A stretch of DNA of 55,929 nucleotides from Bacteroidia bacterium (GTDB lineage Bacteria; Bacteroidota; Bacteroidia; J057), in contig JAUIKF010000054.1 of the NCBI GenBank assembly GCA_030430575.1, positions 1-55,929 on the forward strand. The letters run 5' to 3'. Shown in pieces: positions 44,747 through 54,370 of this stretch. Positions within the stretch are counted from its first letter, which is position 1, and every line of letters begins with the position of its first letter. The position numbers and the translations under genes were made by a program. The notes beneath the pieces were generated by a model. That model saw only the letters and a list, made by a program, of their open reading frames with translations. It was not told the DNA's origin and did not search any database.

Positions 44747-46888
44747 TTAAGGCCTTACCACCACCTTCTTCACTCCTATTCCATTCGAGGTTTTAAGTTC
44801 TATGATATAGGTTGAGCTGCCTAGGCCACGTAGGTCGATATCCTTGAGATAGGGGCCAAGAGCAGCCGTATAGGTCGTTTGGTAGACCCGACGACCCAGG
44901 AGGTCCACGATGCGGAGAGAGACTTCGCTGTCCGTATCGAGTTCTGTTTCCAGGGTAAATAGGCCATCATTGGGGTTGGGAAAAAGGCGGAAGTCTACGA
45001 CACCGGGTTCTGATTCTTTTTGGCAGGCACCTTCGATCATGACTTCATCGATGAAGAGATTATTTCCATCCCCATTATAGGTTTCAAACATGATGCGGAC
45101 ATTGGTAAAGTCGTCAAAATCACTCAAATCAATGTCTAGGCACTCCAGGCCTACATTGCCTGCATAACACCAATCGTCGTTTCGGGTAGGGACAAATTCA
45201 GTTGCCAATTCTGCATTTGTCGCTAAGGTGCCGAGCCCATTTTCAGCAGCAGCAAATAGGCGGTGTGGATAGGTCTGCCCGCCATCCGTTGACAGGGATA
45301 CGATCAGGGAATCCCTGCGGTCATTTGAAAACTGGCGATAGGCATGTTGAAAGCGAAGTCGTACCTGATACTTTCCTCTAAAATTCAGGATCGGCGAAAT
45401 CAGGCGGTCCCTTTCCCCTACGGCCCCATAGCCATACATCGGCATATACATAGCACGTAGGCCATTTCTAGAACCTGCAATCTGATTATTGATCTCCCAT
45501 CCAGCCTGGCCATCGGGATTCTCGACCGTCCAGTCGCCTACTCCGTCTTCAAAGTCTTCTGCAAAGAAAGTACTGGGTACAATACTCTTCCGCACTGTCA
45601 CCACGCCTTCTTTGAGCAAGGTATCAGAACCATAGGGATTGTGGGTAATAAGCGTCGCATCGTACTGACCGATGACAGGATAGGTGACCACAGGATGACG
45701 CGCATTGGAGGTCGCCGGTGTACCACCGGGAAAGTGCCATTCCCAGGTCTCTGGGCGATTTTCTGAATCATCTTGATAATGGACTACCAGGCCGGGACAC
45801 CCTTCAATCACGTCTACTTCAAAAAGGGAGGTCGGCGGGTCAGTGACAGGGGTACAAGCATCGGACTGCAGGAGTTCCTTGCGCCGCTTGGAATTGTCCA
45901 TGATGACGCGCATGCGCGTCTTTTGATCTTTCGTGAAGATATTCATGCAGCGATCATCGGTGTAGTCCATATAGTTTTGGAACATGCTGAGTTCGCCACA
46001 AGACTCTGGCGCATTCGGGCAGCCGTAGTGCGCGGCGTCTGCCGCAGGCGTATCATCACAATAGTCATCTGAGCCACAAGGGCCATCTCCCCAGATATGG
46101 CGGAGCCCCAACCAATGCCCTACTTCATGGGTCGTAGAACGCCCTTCATTATAGGGGGGTGACAGCTCCGTCGTCCGCCCGAAGGAGCGGTTATTGATTA
46201 CGACGCCGTCATTGGTGTCGTCGACACCAAAGTTATTGAAACCCGGTAGCCCGGAAGGGTCTGGATAGGTCGCAAAGCCGAGCACATTGGTCTGAAGCTC
46301 ACAGACCCAGATATTCATGTATTTGTACGGGTCCCAGATGGTGGGGGCCTTGATCACCTGTTCGACATAGCCTTGGGTAAAGGGAGGATCGTCAAAGCTC
46401 ATACTGGAGCGGTCTATGCGGTCAATACCTGCTTCCATCATGCCGACGCCATTGGGGTCTTTATCCGCTAAGCAGAACTCAATCTCTATATCAGCGCCAT
46501 CTTCATGGGCATTAAATCCAGGCGTGCCCTGCATACGGCGGAAGTCCTCGTTGAGGACTTCGATCTGGGAAGCGACCCGCTCGGCAGAGAGATTGCTCTC
46601 TGTTCCAATGGCTTCGCCATTGTGGATGATGTGCACCACTACAGGAATCGTGATCACAGAGCGCGTAGCGTTAGCGGGATTACGCTCATATTCGACGATG
46701 CGCGTCTGAAGCCAAGCTTCGTATTCCTCCATGCTAAGCATGCCAGGGTCGGCGGTCATCAGGCGGTCCTGACGGATCTGCGTCATGCAGCGGATGAGGT
46801 CACCGCCAAAGGGTTCTGTATCTTGAGCATATGCTTTAGACAAGAAAATACAAGGAAGGATGAGGAGAAGGGCAATAAATTTATTCAT
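44747..46888 (-). CDS. M43-family zinc metalloprotease with PKD and T9SS sorting domain
   Basis: A 713-residue secreted protease of the pappalysin type. Signal peptide ends near SKAYA. The zinc motif HEVGHWLGLRH has His254, Glu255, His258 and His264, followed by a Cys-rich loop, and the Met-turn NYMDYTDDRCM has Met307. A PKD-like domain (about 345-430, WEWHFPGG) precedes a jelly-roll-like region with carbohydrate or protein-binding look, and a C-terminal sorting domain (FRLFPNPNDGLFTLE to GVKKVVVRP) targets the type IX system. It is likely a surface or released protease for protein degradation. Confidence 0.93.
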   Translation of the reverse strand: MNKFIALLLILPCIFLSKAYAQDTEPFGGDLIRCMTQIRQDRLMTADPGMLSMEEYEAWLQTRIVEYERNPANATRSVITIPVVVHIIHNGEAIGTESNLSAERVASQIEVLNEDFRRMQGTPGFNAHEDGADIEIEFCLADKDPNGVGMMEAGIDRIDRSSMSFDDPPFTQGYVEQVIKAPTIWDPYKYMNIWVCELQTNVLGFATYPDPSGLPGFNNFGVDDTNDGVVINNRSFGRTTELSPPYNEGRSTTHEVGHWLGLRHIWGDGPCGSDDYCDDTPAADAAHYGCPNAPESCGELSMFQNYMDYTDDRCMNIFTKDQKTRMRVIMDNSKRRKELLQSDACTPVTDPPTSLFEVDVIEGCPGLVVHYQDDSENRPETWEWHFPGGTPATSNARHPVVTYPVIGQYDATLITHNPYGSDTLLKEGVVTVRKSIVPSTFFAEDFEDGVGDWTVENPDGQAGWEINNQIAGSRNGLRAMYMPMYGYGAVGERDRLISPILNFRGKYQVRLRFQHAYRQFSNDRRDSLIVSLSTDGGQTYPHRLFAAAENGLGTLATNAELATEFVPTRNDDWCYAGNVGLECLDIDLSDFDDFTNVRIMFETYNGDGNNLFIDEVMIEGACQKESEPGVVDFRLFPNPNDGLFTLETELDTDSEVSLRIVDLLGRRVYQTTYTAALGPYLKDIDLRGLGSSTYIIELKTSNGIGVKKVVVRP

Positions 46889-47000
46889 GAAATGGCTTTT
46901 GAATACAATGGATTAGCTGCTAATTTACACCAAGACAACCGAAAATACCGTCTCCCTTGCTACAAATATGATGAAGTAAAAATAATAAACAAGGAACAAG

Positions 47001-47102
47001 GCGTGTCCTGAGCTTGACGAAGGGAATAAAAAAGGAGGGATAGCATCTATCCACTTTTCACTTTGTACTTCCTTGTTCCCTTCGACTAGGCTCAGGGCAT
47101 GC
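47001..47102. repeat. CCTGAGCTTGACGAAGGGAA / TTCCCTTCGACTAGGCTCAGG inverted repeat
   Basis: Arms of about 26 bases (47001-47026, 47076-47102) with few mismatches between divergent genes. It is of the widespread CCCTGAGC..GAAGGG type seen in Bacteroidota. Confidence 0.65.
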
Positions 47103-47164
47103 ATTATTTTTACTTTACCCAAACAGGAAGAGATTTTTTCGACAAAAAGCATTGAGCCAATATT

Positions 47165-49507
47165 TTGAATAAAAAGCTAGTCCTTTCTGCCAATTTTTTG
47201 TCCAATAGCCATGCTAGGCGCCTCCGTAGACTTGGGCGATTGGTCGTTGGGGCCATGGTCCTATTTTTATTTATCGACTTTATTTCTCCCCTTCCTCCCG
47301 CCAAAACGTATTCTCAAACCATCTACGCCGCTGACAGCACCTTGCTTTGCGCTTACCTCACAGAAGATGACAAATGGAGACTTCATGCCTCCCTCGAACA
47401 CCTAAGTCCGGAACTGGTCAAAGCCATTATCCAGAAAGAAGACCGCTATTTCTACTATCACCCAGGCGTCAATCCTTTGGCAGTCGCCCGGGCGATCGTT
47501 TCCAATCTCACCGCAGGCAAGCGGGTCTCGGGTGCTTCAACCATAACGATGCAGCTAGCCCGTATGGCTGCCCCTGCGAGTAGAACCTATCTACACAAGG
47601 TCAGGGAGATGTTTCGCGCCTTTCAGTATGAGTGGCATTATACAAAAGATGAAATCCTCGAAATGTACCTCAGCTATCTGCCATATGGAGGCAATGTGGA
47701 AGGCGTGCATTCTGCAGCCTATATCTACTTCAATCGACCACCTGAGCAACTCAGCCTCTCCCAGGCTATCCTCCTGGCGGTCATCCCCAACCGCCCCAAC
47801 TCCCTCCGGCTAGACCGTAAGGTCCTAGCAGCTAGGGCAGCGCGCGATAAGTGGATTCGTCGGTTTACGGAGCAAGCGGTTTTTGAAAAACAACTGCTAG
47901 CTGCGGCCCTGCACGAGCCCATCCCTTCGGAACGATTAAGCCTTTGGCCCAAGACGCCCCACCTCTGCCAATACCTGCAACAGCAGCAGCCTCAGCAAGA
48001 AATTATTCACTCTACGATCCAACCCGCTGTCCAGCAAAAGGCCCAAAACCTCCTCGCCCAGCATATCAAGCGGTTTCGCCACCTTGACATCAGTAACGGA
48101 GCCGTCCTCGTCATCGACAACCAAAATCACAGTGTGGCAGGCTATTGTGGATCGGCAGATTTCTATGATTCGGGGGCACAAGGGCAGGTGGATGGCGTGC
48201 GCGCCGTGCGATCTCCAGGTTCTACCTTGAAGCCTGGCGTCTATGCGATGGGCTTTGATCAGGGTTTGATCACGCCGAGCATGAAGCTCCTTGACGTCCC
48301 CACCAACTACCAAGGCTTCACCCCTGAAAACTATGACCGCTTGTTTCGCGGGGAAGTCACTGTAACGACAGCTTTGTCGTATTCCCTCAACTTGCCAGTC
48401 GTGCGGCTATTGGCAGAGATCGGGCTGGATCCGTACCTGGATCTGGCCACGACGGCGGGGTTTCGGACCATTGCGCGACAGCGCGAGGGGTTGGGCCTAT
48501 CTGTGATTCTGGGTGGCTGTGGGGTCACGCTGAAGGAGTTGACGCACTTTTACACCGTATTTAGTCACGGGGGGCAGCAATATCCCCTTCGCTGGACCCG
48601 CGAAGCACCACTTCAGGAAGAAGGGGTTTCCCTTTTTTCCGAAGAAGCCACCTTCTTGATTGCCAATATCCTCTCTGGACTTGAGCGGCCTGACATCCCA
48701 CAACGCTATCTGGCAGATTCAAAACTGCCGAAGGTGGCTTGGAAGACAGGCACGTCTTATGGGCGGCGAGACGCCTGGTCTATCGGTTTTTCGCCGCGCT
48801 ATACGATTGGGGTATGGGTGGGTAATTTTTCGGGCAAAGGCGTGCCTGAGCTGACAGGAAGTGACATGGCGGTTCCGTTGTTGCTGGATATATTCACGGC
48901 ATTGGAATATGGAAATGGGAGCAAATGGTTTGGCAAGCCGCCAGGCTTGCAGAGCAGAGAAGTATGTCCTGAAAGCGGCCTGCTGCCAGGGCCACACTGC
49001 ACTCATCTGCGAAAAGATGTCTACCTCACAGGGGTCTCCCCCCTCAATTCCTGCAACCGCCACCAAGAACTCTTGGTGGATTCATCAGAAAGTATTCAAT
49101 ATTGCCCCCATTGCTTACCCCAAATTGGCTTTAAAAAGGCCATTTACCCCAACCCCCCTCCAGAACTGATGCTTTGGATGGCCAATCAGGACAATACATC
49201 TCCTTCCGCACCGCCACACAATCCCGCTTGTGAAGCCCATTTTTCAAGCGTGGGGCCCAAAATCACTTCTCCCTCTGAAGATTTTGAATACCTTATCGAG
49301 CGGGGAAATGAACAGGAGGTTTTGCTCCAGGCGGCGACGCCCTCAGACGTGAGCAAGCTATACTGGTATGTGAATGGGAGCTTCTTGAAAGCTGTTGCGC
49401 CCAAGGAAAAAGTCTTTTTCCTTCCGCCGAAAGGCAACCTTGAGGTCGTCTGTATGGACGATAAGGGGCGAAAAAGTCAGGTGGTGGTGAAGGTGAGTTA
49501 TTTTTGA
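47165..49507 (+). CDS. pbpC: Penicillin-binding protein 1C
   Basis: A 780-residue bifunctional murein synthase. A short basic N-terminus and a membrane helix (about 27-42) precede the GT51 transglycosylase domain with catalytic Glu92 in QKEDRYFYYHPG and SGASTITMQLAR. The transpeptidase domain has Ser353-x-x-Lys356 (GSTLKPG), SYSLN and KTGTS. The C-terminal BiPBP_C-like domain (about 690-780) is present. The start is TTG; the next in-frame Met (residue 31) would cut the membrane helix short. The usual alpha-2-macroglobulin neighbour of pbpC is not in the window. Confidence 0.94.
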   Translation: MNKKLVLSANFLSNSHARRLRRLGRLVVGAMVLFLFIDFISPLPPAKTYSQTIYAADSTLLCAYLTEDDKWRLHASLEHLSPELVKAIIQKEDRYFYYHPGVNPLAVARAIVSNLTAGKRVSGASTITMQLARMAAPASRTYLHKVREMFRAFQYEWHYTKDEILEMYLSYLPYGGNVEGVHSAAYIYFNRPPEQLSLSQAILLAVIPNRPNSLRLDRKVLAARAARDKWIRRFTEQAVFEKQLLAAALHEPIPSERLSLWPKTPHLCQYLQQQQPQQEIIHSTIQPAVQQKAQNLLAQHIKRFRHLDISNGAVLVIDNQNHSVAGYCGSADFYDSGAQGQVDGVRAVRSPGSTLKPGVYAMGFDQGLITPSMKLLDVPTNYQGFTPENYDRLFRGEVTVTTALSYSLNLPVVRLLAEIGLDPYLDLATTAGFRTIARQREGLGLSVILGGCGVTLKELTHFYTVFSHGGQQYPLRWTREAPLQEEGVSLFSEEATFLIANILSGLERPDIPQRYLADSKLPKVAWKTGTSYGRRDAWSIGFSPRYTIGVWVGNFSGKGVPELTGSDMAVPLLLDIFTALEYGNGSKWFGKPPGLQSREVCPESGLLPGPHCTHLRKDVYLTGVSPLNSCNRHQELLVDSSESIQYCPHCLPQIGFKKAIYPNPPPELMLWMANQDNTSPSAPPHNPACEAHFSSVGPKITSPSEDFEYLIERGNEQEVLLQAATPSDVSKLYWYVNGSFLKAVAPKEKVFFLPPKGNLEVVCMDDKGRKSQVVVKVSYF

Positions 49508-49558
49508 CAGGAATTAACTATTCACCTAAAGAAATCTTATCTTGTAGTAAAAAAGAAA

Positions 49559-50134
49559 ATGGAAGCGAAAAAGTTGAGCAGGTTAACCGTTGAAGAGTAT
49601 CTCAGCATTGAAGAAGCTGATCAGAAAAAATATGAATACCATGATGGGCATATCTATGCAATGGCAGGGGGAACACTTAACCATGGCTTGATCTGTGGAA
49701 ATATCCATGGTGAATTAAGAAATGGGTTAAGAGGGATGAAAGATAACTGTAGGGCAATGACTAGTGAGATAAAGGTCCATGTGCAATCAGAAAATAGTTT
49801 TGTCTATCCTGATGCGATGGTTATTTGTGGAGATATTCTCACATCAGAACAAAATAAAAATGCAGTAATTAATCCCCTAATTGTAGTTGAGGTTTTGTCA
49901 AAATCTACTTCCAGCTATGATAGAGGAGACAAATTTTATTTATACAGGCAAATAGAGAGTTTACAAGAATATATCTTGATTGAGCAGGAAAAGGCATTAG
50001 TTGAAATCTACCGGAGAGAATCAGGGCTTTGGAAAATAACAAGGATAAAAGGGCTTGAAAATAGCATTACCCTACCTTCAATAGACCTTCAAATATCCAT
50101 GGGTGCTATTTATCAAGACGTAAACTTCCCCTAA
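49559..50134 (+). CDS. Uma2-family (DUF820) putative endonuclease
   Basis: A 191-residue protein with the family pattern: LTVEEYLSIEE, YEYHDGHIYAMAGG near the start, then YPDAMVIC and PLIVVEVLSKST, which hold the D and E-x-L(K-like) residues of a PD-(D/E)XK fold. Such genes are numerous in cyanobacteria and Bacteroidota and of unknown role, perhaps mobile or defensive. It is AT-rich compared with pbpC. It overlaps the stop of the convergent gene by four bases. Confidence 0.88.
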   Translation: MEAKKLSRLTVEEYLSIEEADQKKYEYHDGHIYAMAGGTLNHGLICGNIHGELRNGLRGMKDNCRAMTSEIKVHVQSENSFVYPDAMVICGDILTSEQNKNAVINPLIVVEVLSKSTSSYDRGDKFYLYRQIESLQEYILIEQEKALVEIYRRESGLWKITRIKGLENSITLPSIDLQISMGAIYQDVNFP

Positions 50135-51258
50135 TCTGACGGCAAAAACGCCCATAATTCAGGCCTCCCGATATGATAATGGCTAGCGCGTGAAAACAGC
50201 CCTAGCCCTGCCCAAGAAAGGTAAAGGACCGTATGCGCGGCATTCCATGCGCCGATGCGCCTGCGATTGAGGAAAAGGGATTGCAAGCGATTTTCAACAG
50301 AGGGGATAGGGTAAAATAAAAATTCTAGCAGCTTGGGGCGGCAAGGCTCATCTGTCAATAATTTGTCAGTTGCTGATATGGCGCGCTGCATTTTGAATTC
50401 ACATAGGCCCTGTGCATTGGCCCAGGTATCCACCTCCGAAGTGCCTCGGCGTGATACTTCTTGCAGCAGGCCAGTCATGCCCAAGAAATTGAACATGCTG
50501 AAGATCAGAAAGGTCTCGACGAGTCCTCCCAGGGTCGCAGGCCCTGATGGGCTGAGGTAAATCGCCAGCCCAAAACTCATCATATTCCACCCAAAGGCAA
50601 ATAGCAACCCACGCTGGCGACAGCCTGAAGTAATGCTGGCGAGCCTTCGTGCCTTGAGGATAGTCATCAAGTCGGGAGACAGTTCTTCATGCCAATGTTG
50701 TGGGATGATGATCTTTTCCTTTCCCCCAAATCCGCTGATCCCTCCAGTAAAGGCTCTATCGTCACTTTTCAGGTAGAGGAAGTTGATGTCGCGATGGTCA
50801 TCGGTGGGCAGTTTGGACCTGCGGGCGATGGGTAGTGGAGCGAGTATCTGCGCTAGAAAAAGCTGCATGCCGATCATCAGGAGCATGGTGAGGGCAAAAA
50901 ATGAAGCCCCTGCCCAAGTACCCCCTATTTGAAATGCCATCAATAACAGGTACCCACTGATCAGGAAAAAAGCAGCATGCATCAGCATCCCTCGGCACCA
51001 TTTGCTGAGCCAAAACATGAAGCTAGGCGTAGCTTTCTTATAGACTGTAGGCAGGATATATCCGCCCATCAAGTCAAAGGGAAAACTCACCGCCACATAT
51101 CCAAGGATAAAGGTCCCCAGTCCCCACATCGGGTGACAATGCGCAAAACGTACTTGTAGATGATCCCCCAAGCCCAGGAAAATGCTGCCTAGGATCACAA
51201 TTGCCAATGTACCTACATTGGCAATGCCTAAGATCAATCGCGCACGGGAATAGCTCAT
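50131..51258 (-). CDS. Degenerate M48-like membrane protein without zinc site
   Basis: A 375-residue protein with membrane helices at about 10-30, 45-70, 92-112, 115-138 and two later. Its central part follows the M48 protease plan: GFGGKEKIIIPQHWHEELSPDLMTIL matches the strand and helix before the active site, but the HExxH position reads ARRLA (203-207), and the later SRR-x-E-x-x-AD motif reads SRRGTSEVDTWA (269-280) without the zinc Glu. So it is probably a pseudo-enzyme. Role unknown; it could bind or regulate M48 substrates. Confidence 0.7.
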   Translation of the reverse strand: MSYSRARLILGIANVGTLAIVILGSIFLGLGDHLQVRFAHCHPMWGLGTFILGYVAVSFPFDLMGGYILPTVYKKATPSFMFWLSKWCRGMLMHAAFFLISGYLLLMAFQIGGTWAGASFFALTMLLMIGMQLFLAQILAPLPIARRSKLPTDDHRDINFLYLKSDDRAFTGGISGFGGKEKIIIPQHWHEELSPDLMTILKARRLASITSGCRQRGLLFAFGWNMMSFGLAIYLSPSGPATLGGLVETFLIFSMFNFLGMTGLLQEVSRRGTSEVDTWANAQGLCEFKMQRAISATDKLLTDEPCRPKLLEFLFYPIPSVENRLQSLFLNRRRIGAWNAAHTVLYLSWAGLGLFSRASHYHIGRPELWAFLPSD

Positions 51259-51380
51259 CTCTTGGAAGAATAATTTTACTCTAATAAATCATATTCAGGC
51301 TAAATTGTTTCGTTAGTCATTTGGAAGGGGGCTTATCTTTTATCCTTTTCATTCACCAAAAAGAACTGTTATTTAGCCAA

Positions 51381-52118
51381 ATGAGCAAAAAGTACGGAAT
51401 CATTTTGTTTGTGGCCTTGATGGCAGGCATATCGCTTCAGGCCCAGCGCAGCACGCATATAGGCTTGAGCGTAGGTGCTGCAACCTTGTCAGGAGCCAAT
51501 GGATTCATCTTTGATGTACCCACTGATATCCCGCACCGGGAGTATGATTTATCTGGGGGGCTTTCGCTGTATGTGCCCTTGGACAATGACCTGCATGTGA
51601 TTTTGGGGGCACATGGGCATTACGAAAAGTCACACTTTCATGCAGATGTGTTACCGGGTTCCTTAAGCTTGCCTACCGGGTATTTTGAATTTACGTATAT
51701 GCAGTTTCCCATTACGTTGAATCACATGGGGCTCCCTTTGGGTGGGAGTGATTGGGTGCTCAAAGAGTTTTTTGGATTTGCATTCAATTATGCCATTTCC
51801 AGGGGACCCAAAGTCTCCACCTTGGCTGGTGTTCCTTTTTCCTATGAGACGGAAGTCGCTCAAAAATGGGAACTCGCGCCAGAGTTCATGATGGGCATAG
51901 GCGTAGCGAGTCGCCCCAGAGGCTTTGGGTCTATTCACCTACACCTCAGTTTGCATATTGACGTCAATAAGTCCCGGTTTTACCATGCACGGATCATCCC
52001 AGAAGATGGTGCACCCGCTATTATTGCCACGTCAGAAGTACAAGGCATCAAGGGAATGATCAATCTGGTATACTTTCCCAGGATACACATCAAGAAGAAG
52101 CAGTGTTATCGGAATTAA
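51381..52118 (+). CDS. Outer-membrane beta-barrel-like protein
   Basis: The product has 245 residues from MSKKYGIILFVALMAGISLQ, a signal peptide ending LQAQ; an earlier in-frame start adds a 20-residue polar leader. Alternating hydrophobic strands with turn residues (for example THIGLSVGAATLSG, FEFTYMQFPITLNH, GSIHLHLSLHIDV) fit a porin-type small barrel. No aromatic Phe end signature; the tail is basic. Ligand unknown. Confidence 0.7.
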   Translation: MSKKYGIILFVALMAGISLQAQRSTHIGLSVGAATLSGANGFIFDVPTDIPHREYDLSGGLSLYVPLDNDLHVILGAHGHYEKSHFHADVLPGSLSLPTGYFEFTYMQFPITLNHMGLPLGGSDWVLKEFFGFAFNYAISRGPKVSTLAGVPFSYETEVAQKWELAPEFMMGIGVASRPRGFGSIHLHLSLHIDVNKSRFYHARIIPEDGAPAIIATSEVQGIKGMINLVYFPRIHIKKKQCYRN

Positions 52119-52203
52119 GAGGAAGGAATTTTGAATTTTGAATGATGAATTTTGAATAAAGAATTATGAAACTTGTTCATACTTCTGACTTCATCATTTT
52201 TCC

Positions 52204-53271
52204 CTAATTCCTCCCTACGGCATTCAAATCTTCAAAAGCCTGTACCAGGCGTTTTACAAAGGATTTTTCGCCTTCACGCAGCCACTTGCGGGGGTCGTAG
52301 TATTTTTTGTTAGGGACGTCATCACCGTCTGGATTGCCAATCTGGCTTTGCAGGTAACCGTGGTTTTGGGCAGCGTATTGGCGGACGCCATCCCAGAAGG
52401 CCCACTGCATATCGGTATCGATATTCATCTTGACGGCACCGTACTCGATCGCTTCGCGAATCTGGTGCTGAGGTGAACCTGAGCCGCCGTGGAAGACGAA
52501 ATTGATGGGATTGGGACCTGTACCAAATTTTTCTTGAATATGAACCTGCGAGTTCTTGAGGATTTCCGGCCGCAATTCTACATTACCAGGGCGATATACA
52601 CCGTGTACATTGCCAAAGGCCGCTGCTACGGTGAATCGAGGACTCACTTCCTTCAATGCTACATAAGCGGCAGCCACTTCTTCCGGCTGGGTATACAGCC
52701 TGGAGCTATCGACATCTGTATTGTCAACCCCATCTTCTTCTCCGCCTGTCACCCCTAGTTCAATCTCTATGGTCATGCCGATCGCCTTCATTCGCTCCAG
52801 GTAGCGCGCAGAAATCTCGATATTTTCTTCAATCGGCTCTTCAGAAAGATCGAGCATGTGTGAACTATACAGAGATTTTCCGTGTTGTTCAAAATAACGC
52901 TCGCCTGCGTCCATCATGCCATCTACCCAAGGGAGTAGTTTTTTGGCGGCATGATCGGTATGCAAAATGACAGGAACGCCATAGGCTTCCGCCATCAAAT
53001 GCACATGCTGTGCACCAGAAACGGCCCCTGCGATGGCAGCTTGTTGGCCGTCATTGCTGAGCCCTTTGCCAGCAAAGAAAGCGGCACCGCCATTCGAGAA
53101 TTGAATGATGACGGGCGAGTTCAAATCGCGCGCTGTCTCAAGGACTGCATTGACGGAATCCGTTCCGATTACGTTAACAGCGGGAAGGGCAAAGTCGTTT
53201 TCGTTGGCGTAGTCCAAGAGGTGTGTGACTTCGTCACCTGTCAGGACGCCTGGTTTGAATTTTTTACTCAT
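52204..53271 (-). CDS. fbaA: Class II fructose-bisphosphate aldolase
   Basis: Splits fructose 1,6-bisphosphate in glycolysis with a zinc ion. The 355-residue product from MSKKFKPGVL matches class IIA enzymes. Seen: SNGGAAFFAGK, ILHTDHAAKK with the Asp-His catalytic and zinc pair, EIELGVTGGEEDGVDN, AFGNVHGVY and FHGGSGS, and NIDTDMQWA. An in-frame start 27 codons upstream is not supported; that leader is AT-rich repeat sequence. Confidence 0.96.
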   Translation of the reverse strand: MSKKFKPGVLTGDEVTHLLDYANENDFALPAVNVIGTDSVNAVLETARDLNSPVIIQFSNGGAAFFAGKGLSNDGQQAAIAGAVSGAQHVHLMAEAYGVPVILHTDHAAKKLLPWVDGMMDAGERYFEQHGKSLYSSHMLDLSEEPIEENIEISARYLERMKAIGMTIEIELGVTGGEEDGVDNTDVDSSRLYTQPEEVAAAYVALKEVSPRFTVAAAFGNVHGVYRPGNVELRPEILKNSQVHIQEKFGTGPNPINFVFHGGSGSPQHQIREAIEYGAVKMNIDTDMQWAFWDGVRQYAAQNHGYLQSQIGNPDGDDVPNKKYYDPRKWLREGEKSFVKRLVQAFEDLNAVGRN

Positions 53272-53283
53272 GAGAATGGATGA

Positions 53284-53402
53284 AGGAATTATTGATTGAT
53301 AAATTGACAGATTATTGATTAAGAAATGGAGATAGTCTAGCAATAATGGCAAAATTAGTATTAAAACATCAATTAATAATCAATCTACTAATCAATTTAT
53401 AA
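53284..53402. repeat. ATTATTGATTGATAAATTGAC / AATTAATAATCAATC tract
   Basis: Facing copies of ATTGATT and AATCAAT upstream of fbaA; same family as 30701-30807. It contains the fbaA -7 element. Confidence 0.5.
53350..53357 (-). promoter_or_regulatory. Perfect -7 element for fbaA
   Basis: The minus strand reads TAATTTTG, 79 bases upstream of the chosen ATG, giving a leader of about 70 bases. Its position inside the longer reading frame supports the shorter start. Confidence 0.45.
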
Positions 53403-53440
53403 TCTCTGATTTGTCTATCGCGGCACAAAAGTGCAAAAAA

Positions 53441-53458
53441 ATGTGGTCTTCGTCACAT
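53441..53458. promoter_or_regulatory. CRP-like site ATGTGG-N6-TCACAT
   Basis: One base off a perfect CRP palindrome (TGTGA-N6-TCACA). It lies between divergent fbaA and a small protein gene. A CRP-family protein is likely to read it; which one is unknown. Confidence 0.5.
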
Positions 53459-53487
53459 GGCTAACAAACTTCTTCTTCCTTCTCCGC

Positions 53488-53495
53488 TAAGTTTG
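53488..53495 (+). promoter_or_regulatory. Perfect -7 element TAAGTTTG before the small gene
   Basis: It ends four bases before the ATG at 53500, so the mRNA would be leaderless or start at the ATG at 53506. Confidence 0.45.
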
Positions 53496-53499
53496 AGAT

Positions 53500-53745
53500 A
53501 TGATTATGATCAATCCGCTACGACATCTTCTCACAGATGAGGAATTTCAAGAGTTGAGCCGCTTAAACCTACTCAACAAGCGTGTCTTGCGCGACATCCA
53601 GATCAAGCGCGCTTTCCGAGAATTACGCAAGAAGGGCCTTAGCCGTGACCATGCCTTCGAACAACTGGCTGAAAGCTTTCCGGATCTTCAGTTTCATACG
53701 CTGCGGAAGATCGTGTATAGCGTGACGCTGCCGGAGGAGCTGTGA
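53500..53745 (+). CDS. Small helical cytoplasmic protein
   Basis: An 81-residue protein, all helical by composition (LTDEEFQELSRLNLLNKRVLRDIQIKRAFRELRKKG), with a charged Arg/Lys middle and a helix-turn-helix-like end (HTLRKIVYSV). I do not recognise it. A CRP-like site and perfect -7 element upstream suggest a real, regulated gene. It may bind nucleic acid. An ATG two codons in is an alternative start. Confidence 0.7.
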   Translation: MIMINPLRHLLTDEEFQELSRLNLLNKRVLRDIQIKRAFRELRKKGLSRDHAFEQLAESFPDLQFHTLRKIVYSVTLPEEL

Positions 53746-53847
53746 AGACAAAAAGATTTGCGAATATCGAACAAGGATTGATGATTGAAGAAAGGAAAAG
53801 GGTATCTTTACTTCAAAAATCCTTGCTCATCAATCGATATTCTGCAA

Positions 53848-54303
53848 TCAATTCTTCCCTCTTCTTTTCTCCCGAAAAAACCGCTGCATCAGCTCCCTAC
53901 ATTCCTGCCCCATGATTCCTGTCGTGATCAGGGTCTTTCGATGCAGTAGTCCCCTGGACAATTGTGTGAATCCTGTTTTTGGCTCATGTGCACCGAAAAT
54001 GACGCGATCGAGCTGTGCCCATTTCAGCGCACCTGCACACATACCGCACGGCTCTATGGTGACGTAAAGGGAACATCCCTGCAGGTACTTACTACCAAGG
54101 TAGGTACAGGCAGCCGTGATAGCGAGCATCTCCGCATGAGCCGTAGGGTCTTGCAGGCGCTCGACCTGATTATAGCCTTTGCCAATCACCTGATAGTCAC
54201 TTACGACTACGGCACCTATGGGCACTTCTCCTTCTTCGAAAGCGCGTTCCGCCTGCATGAGTGCCTGGCGCATGAAATGGTCATCTGTTTGGATGGAAAG
54301 CAT
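53848..54303 (-). CDS. tadA: tRNA-specific adenosine deaminase (nucleoside deaminase family)
   Basis: Converts wobble adenosine 34 of tRNA-Arg to inosine. The 151-residue product from MLSIQTDDHFM has the zinc/catalytic HAE motif (PTAHAEMLAI) and PCGMCAGALKWAQ, ending RGLLHRKTLITTGIMGQECRELMQRFFREKR, typical of TadA. A TTG four codons upstream is an unneeded alternative start. Guanine deaminase relatives are less likely. Confidence 0.92.
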   Translation of the reverse strand: MLSIQTDDHFMRQALMQAERAFEEGEVPIGAVVVSDYQVIGKGYNQVERLQDPTAHAEMLAITAACTYLGSKYLQGCSLYVTIEPCGMCAGALKWAQLDRVIFGAHEPKTGFTQLSRGLLHRKTLITTGIMGQECRELMQRFFREKRRGKN

Positions 54304-54370
54304 GGGGAAAGGCAAGTTTTAAAGGTTCAAGTGTTGGATATATTCGTCAAAAATCCTAGTTCATGCTTCA

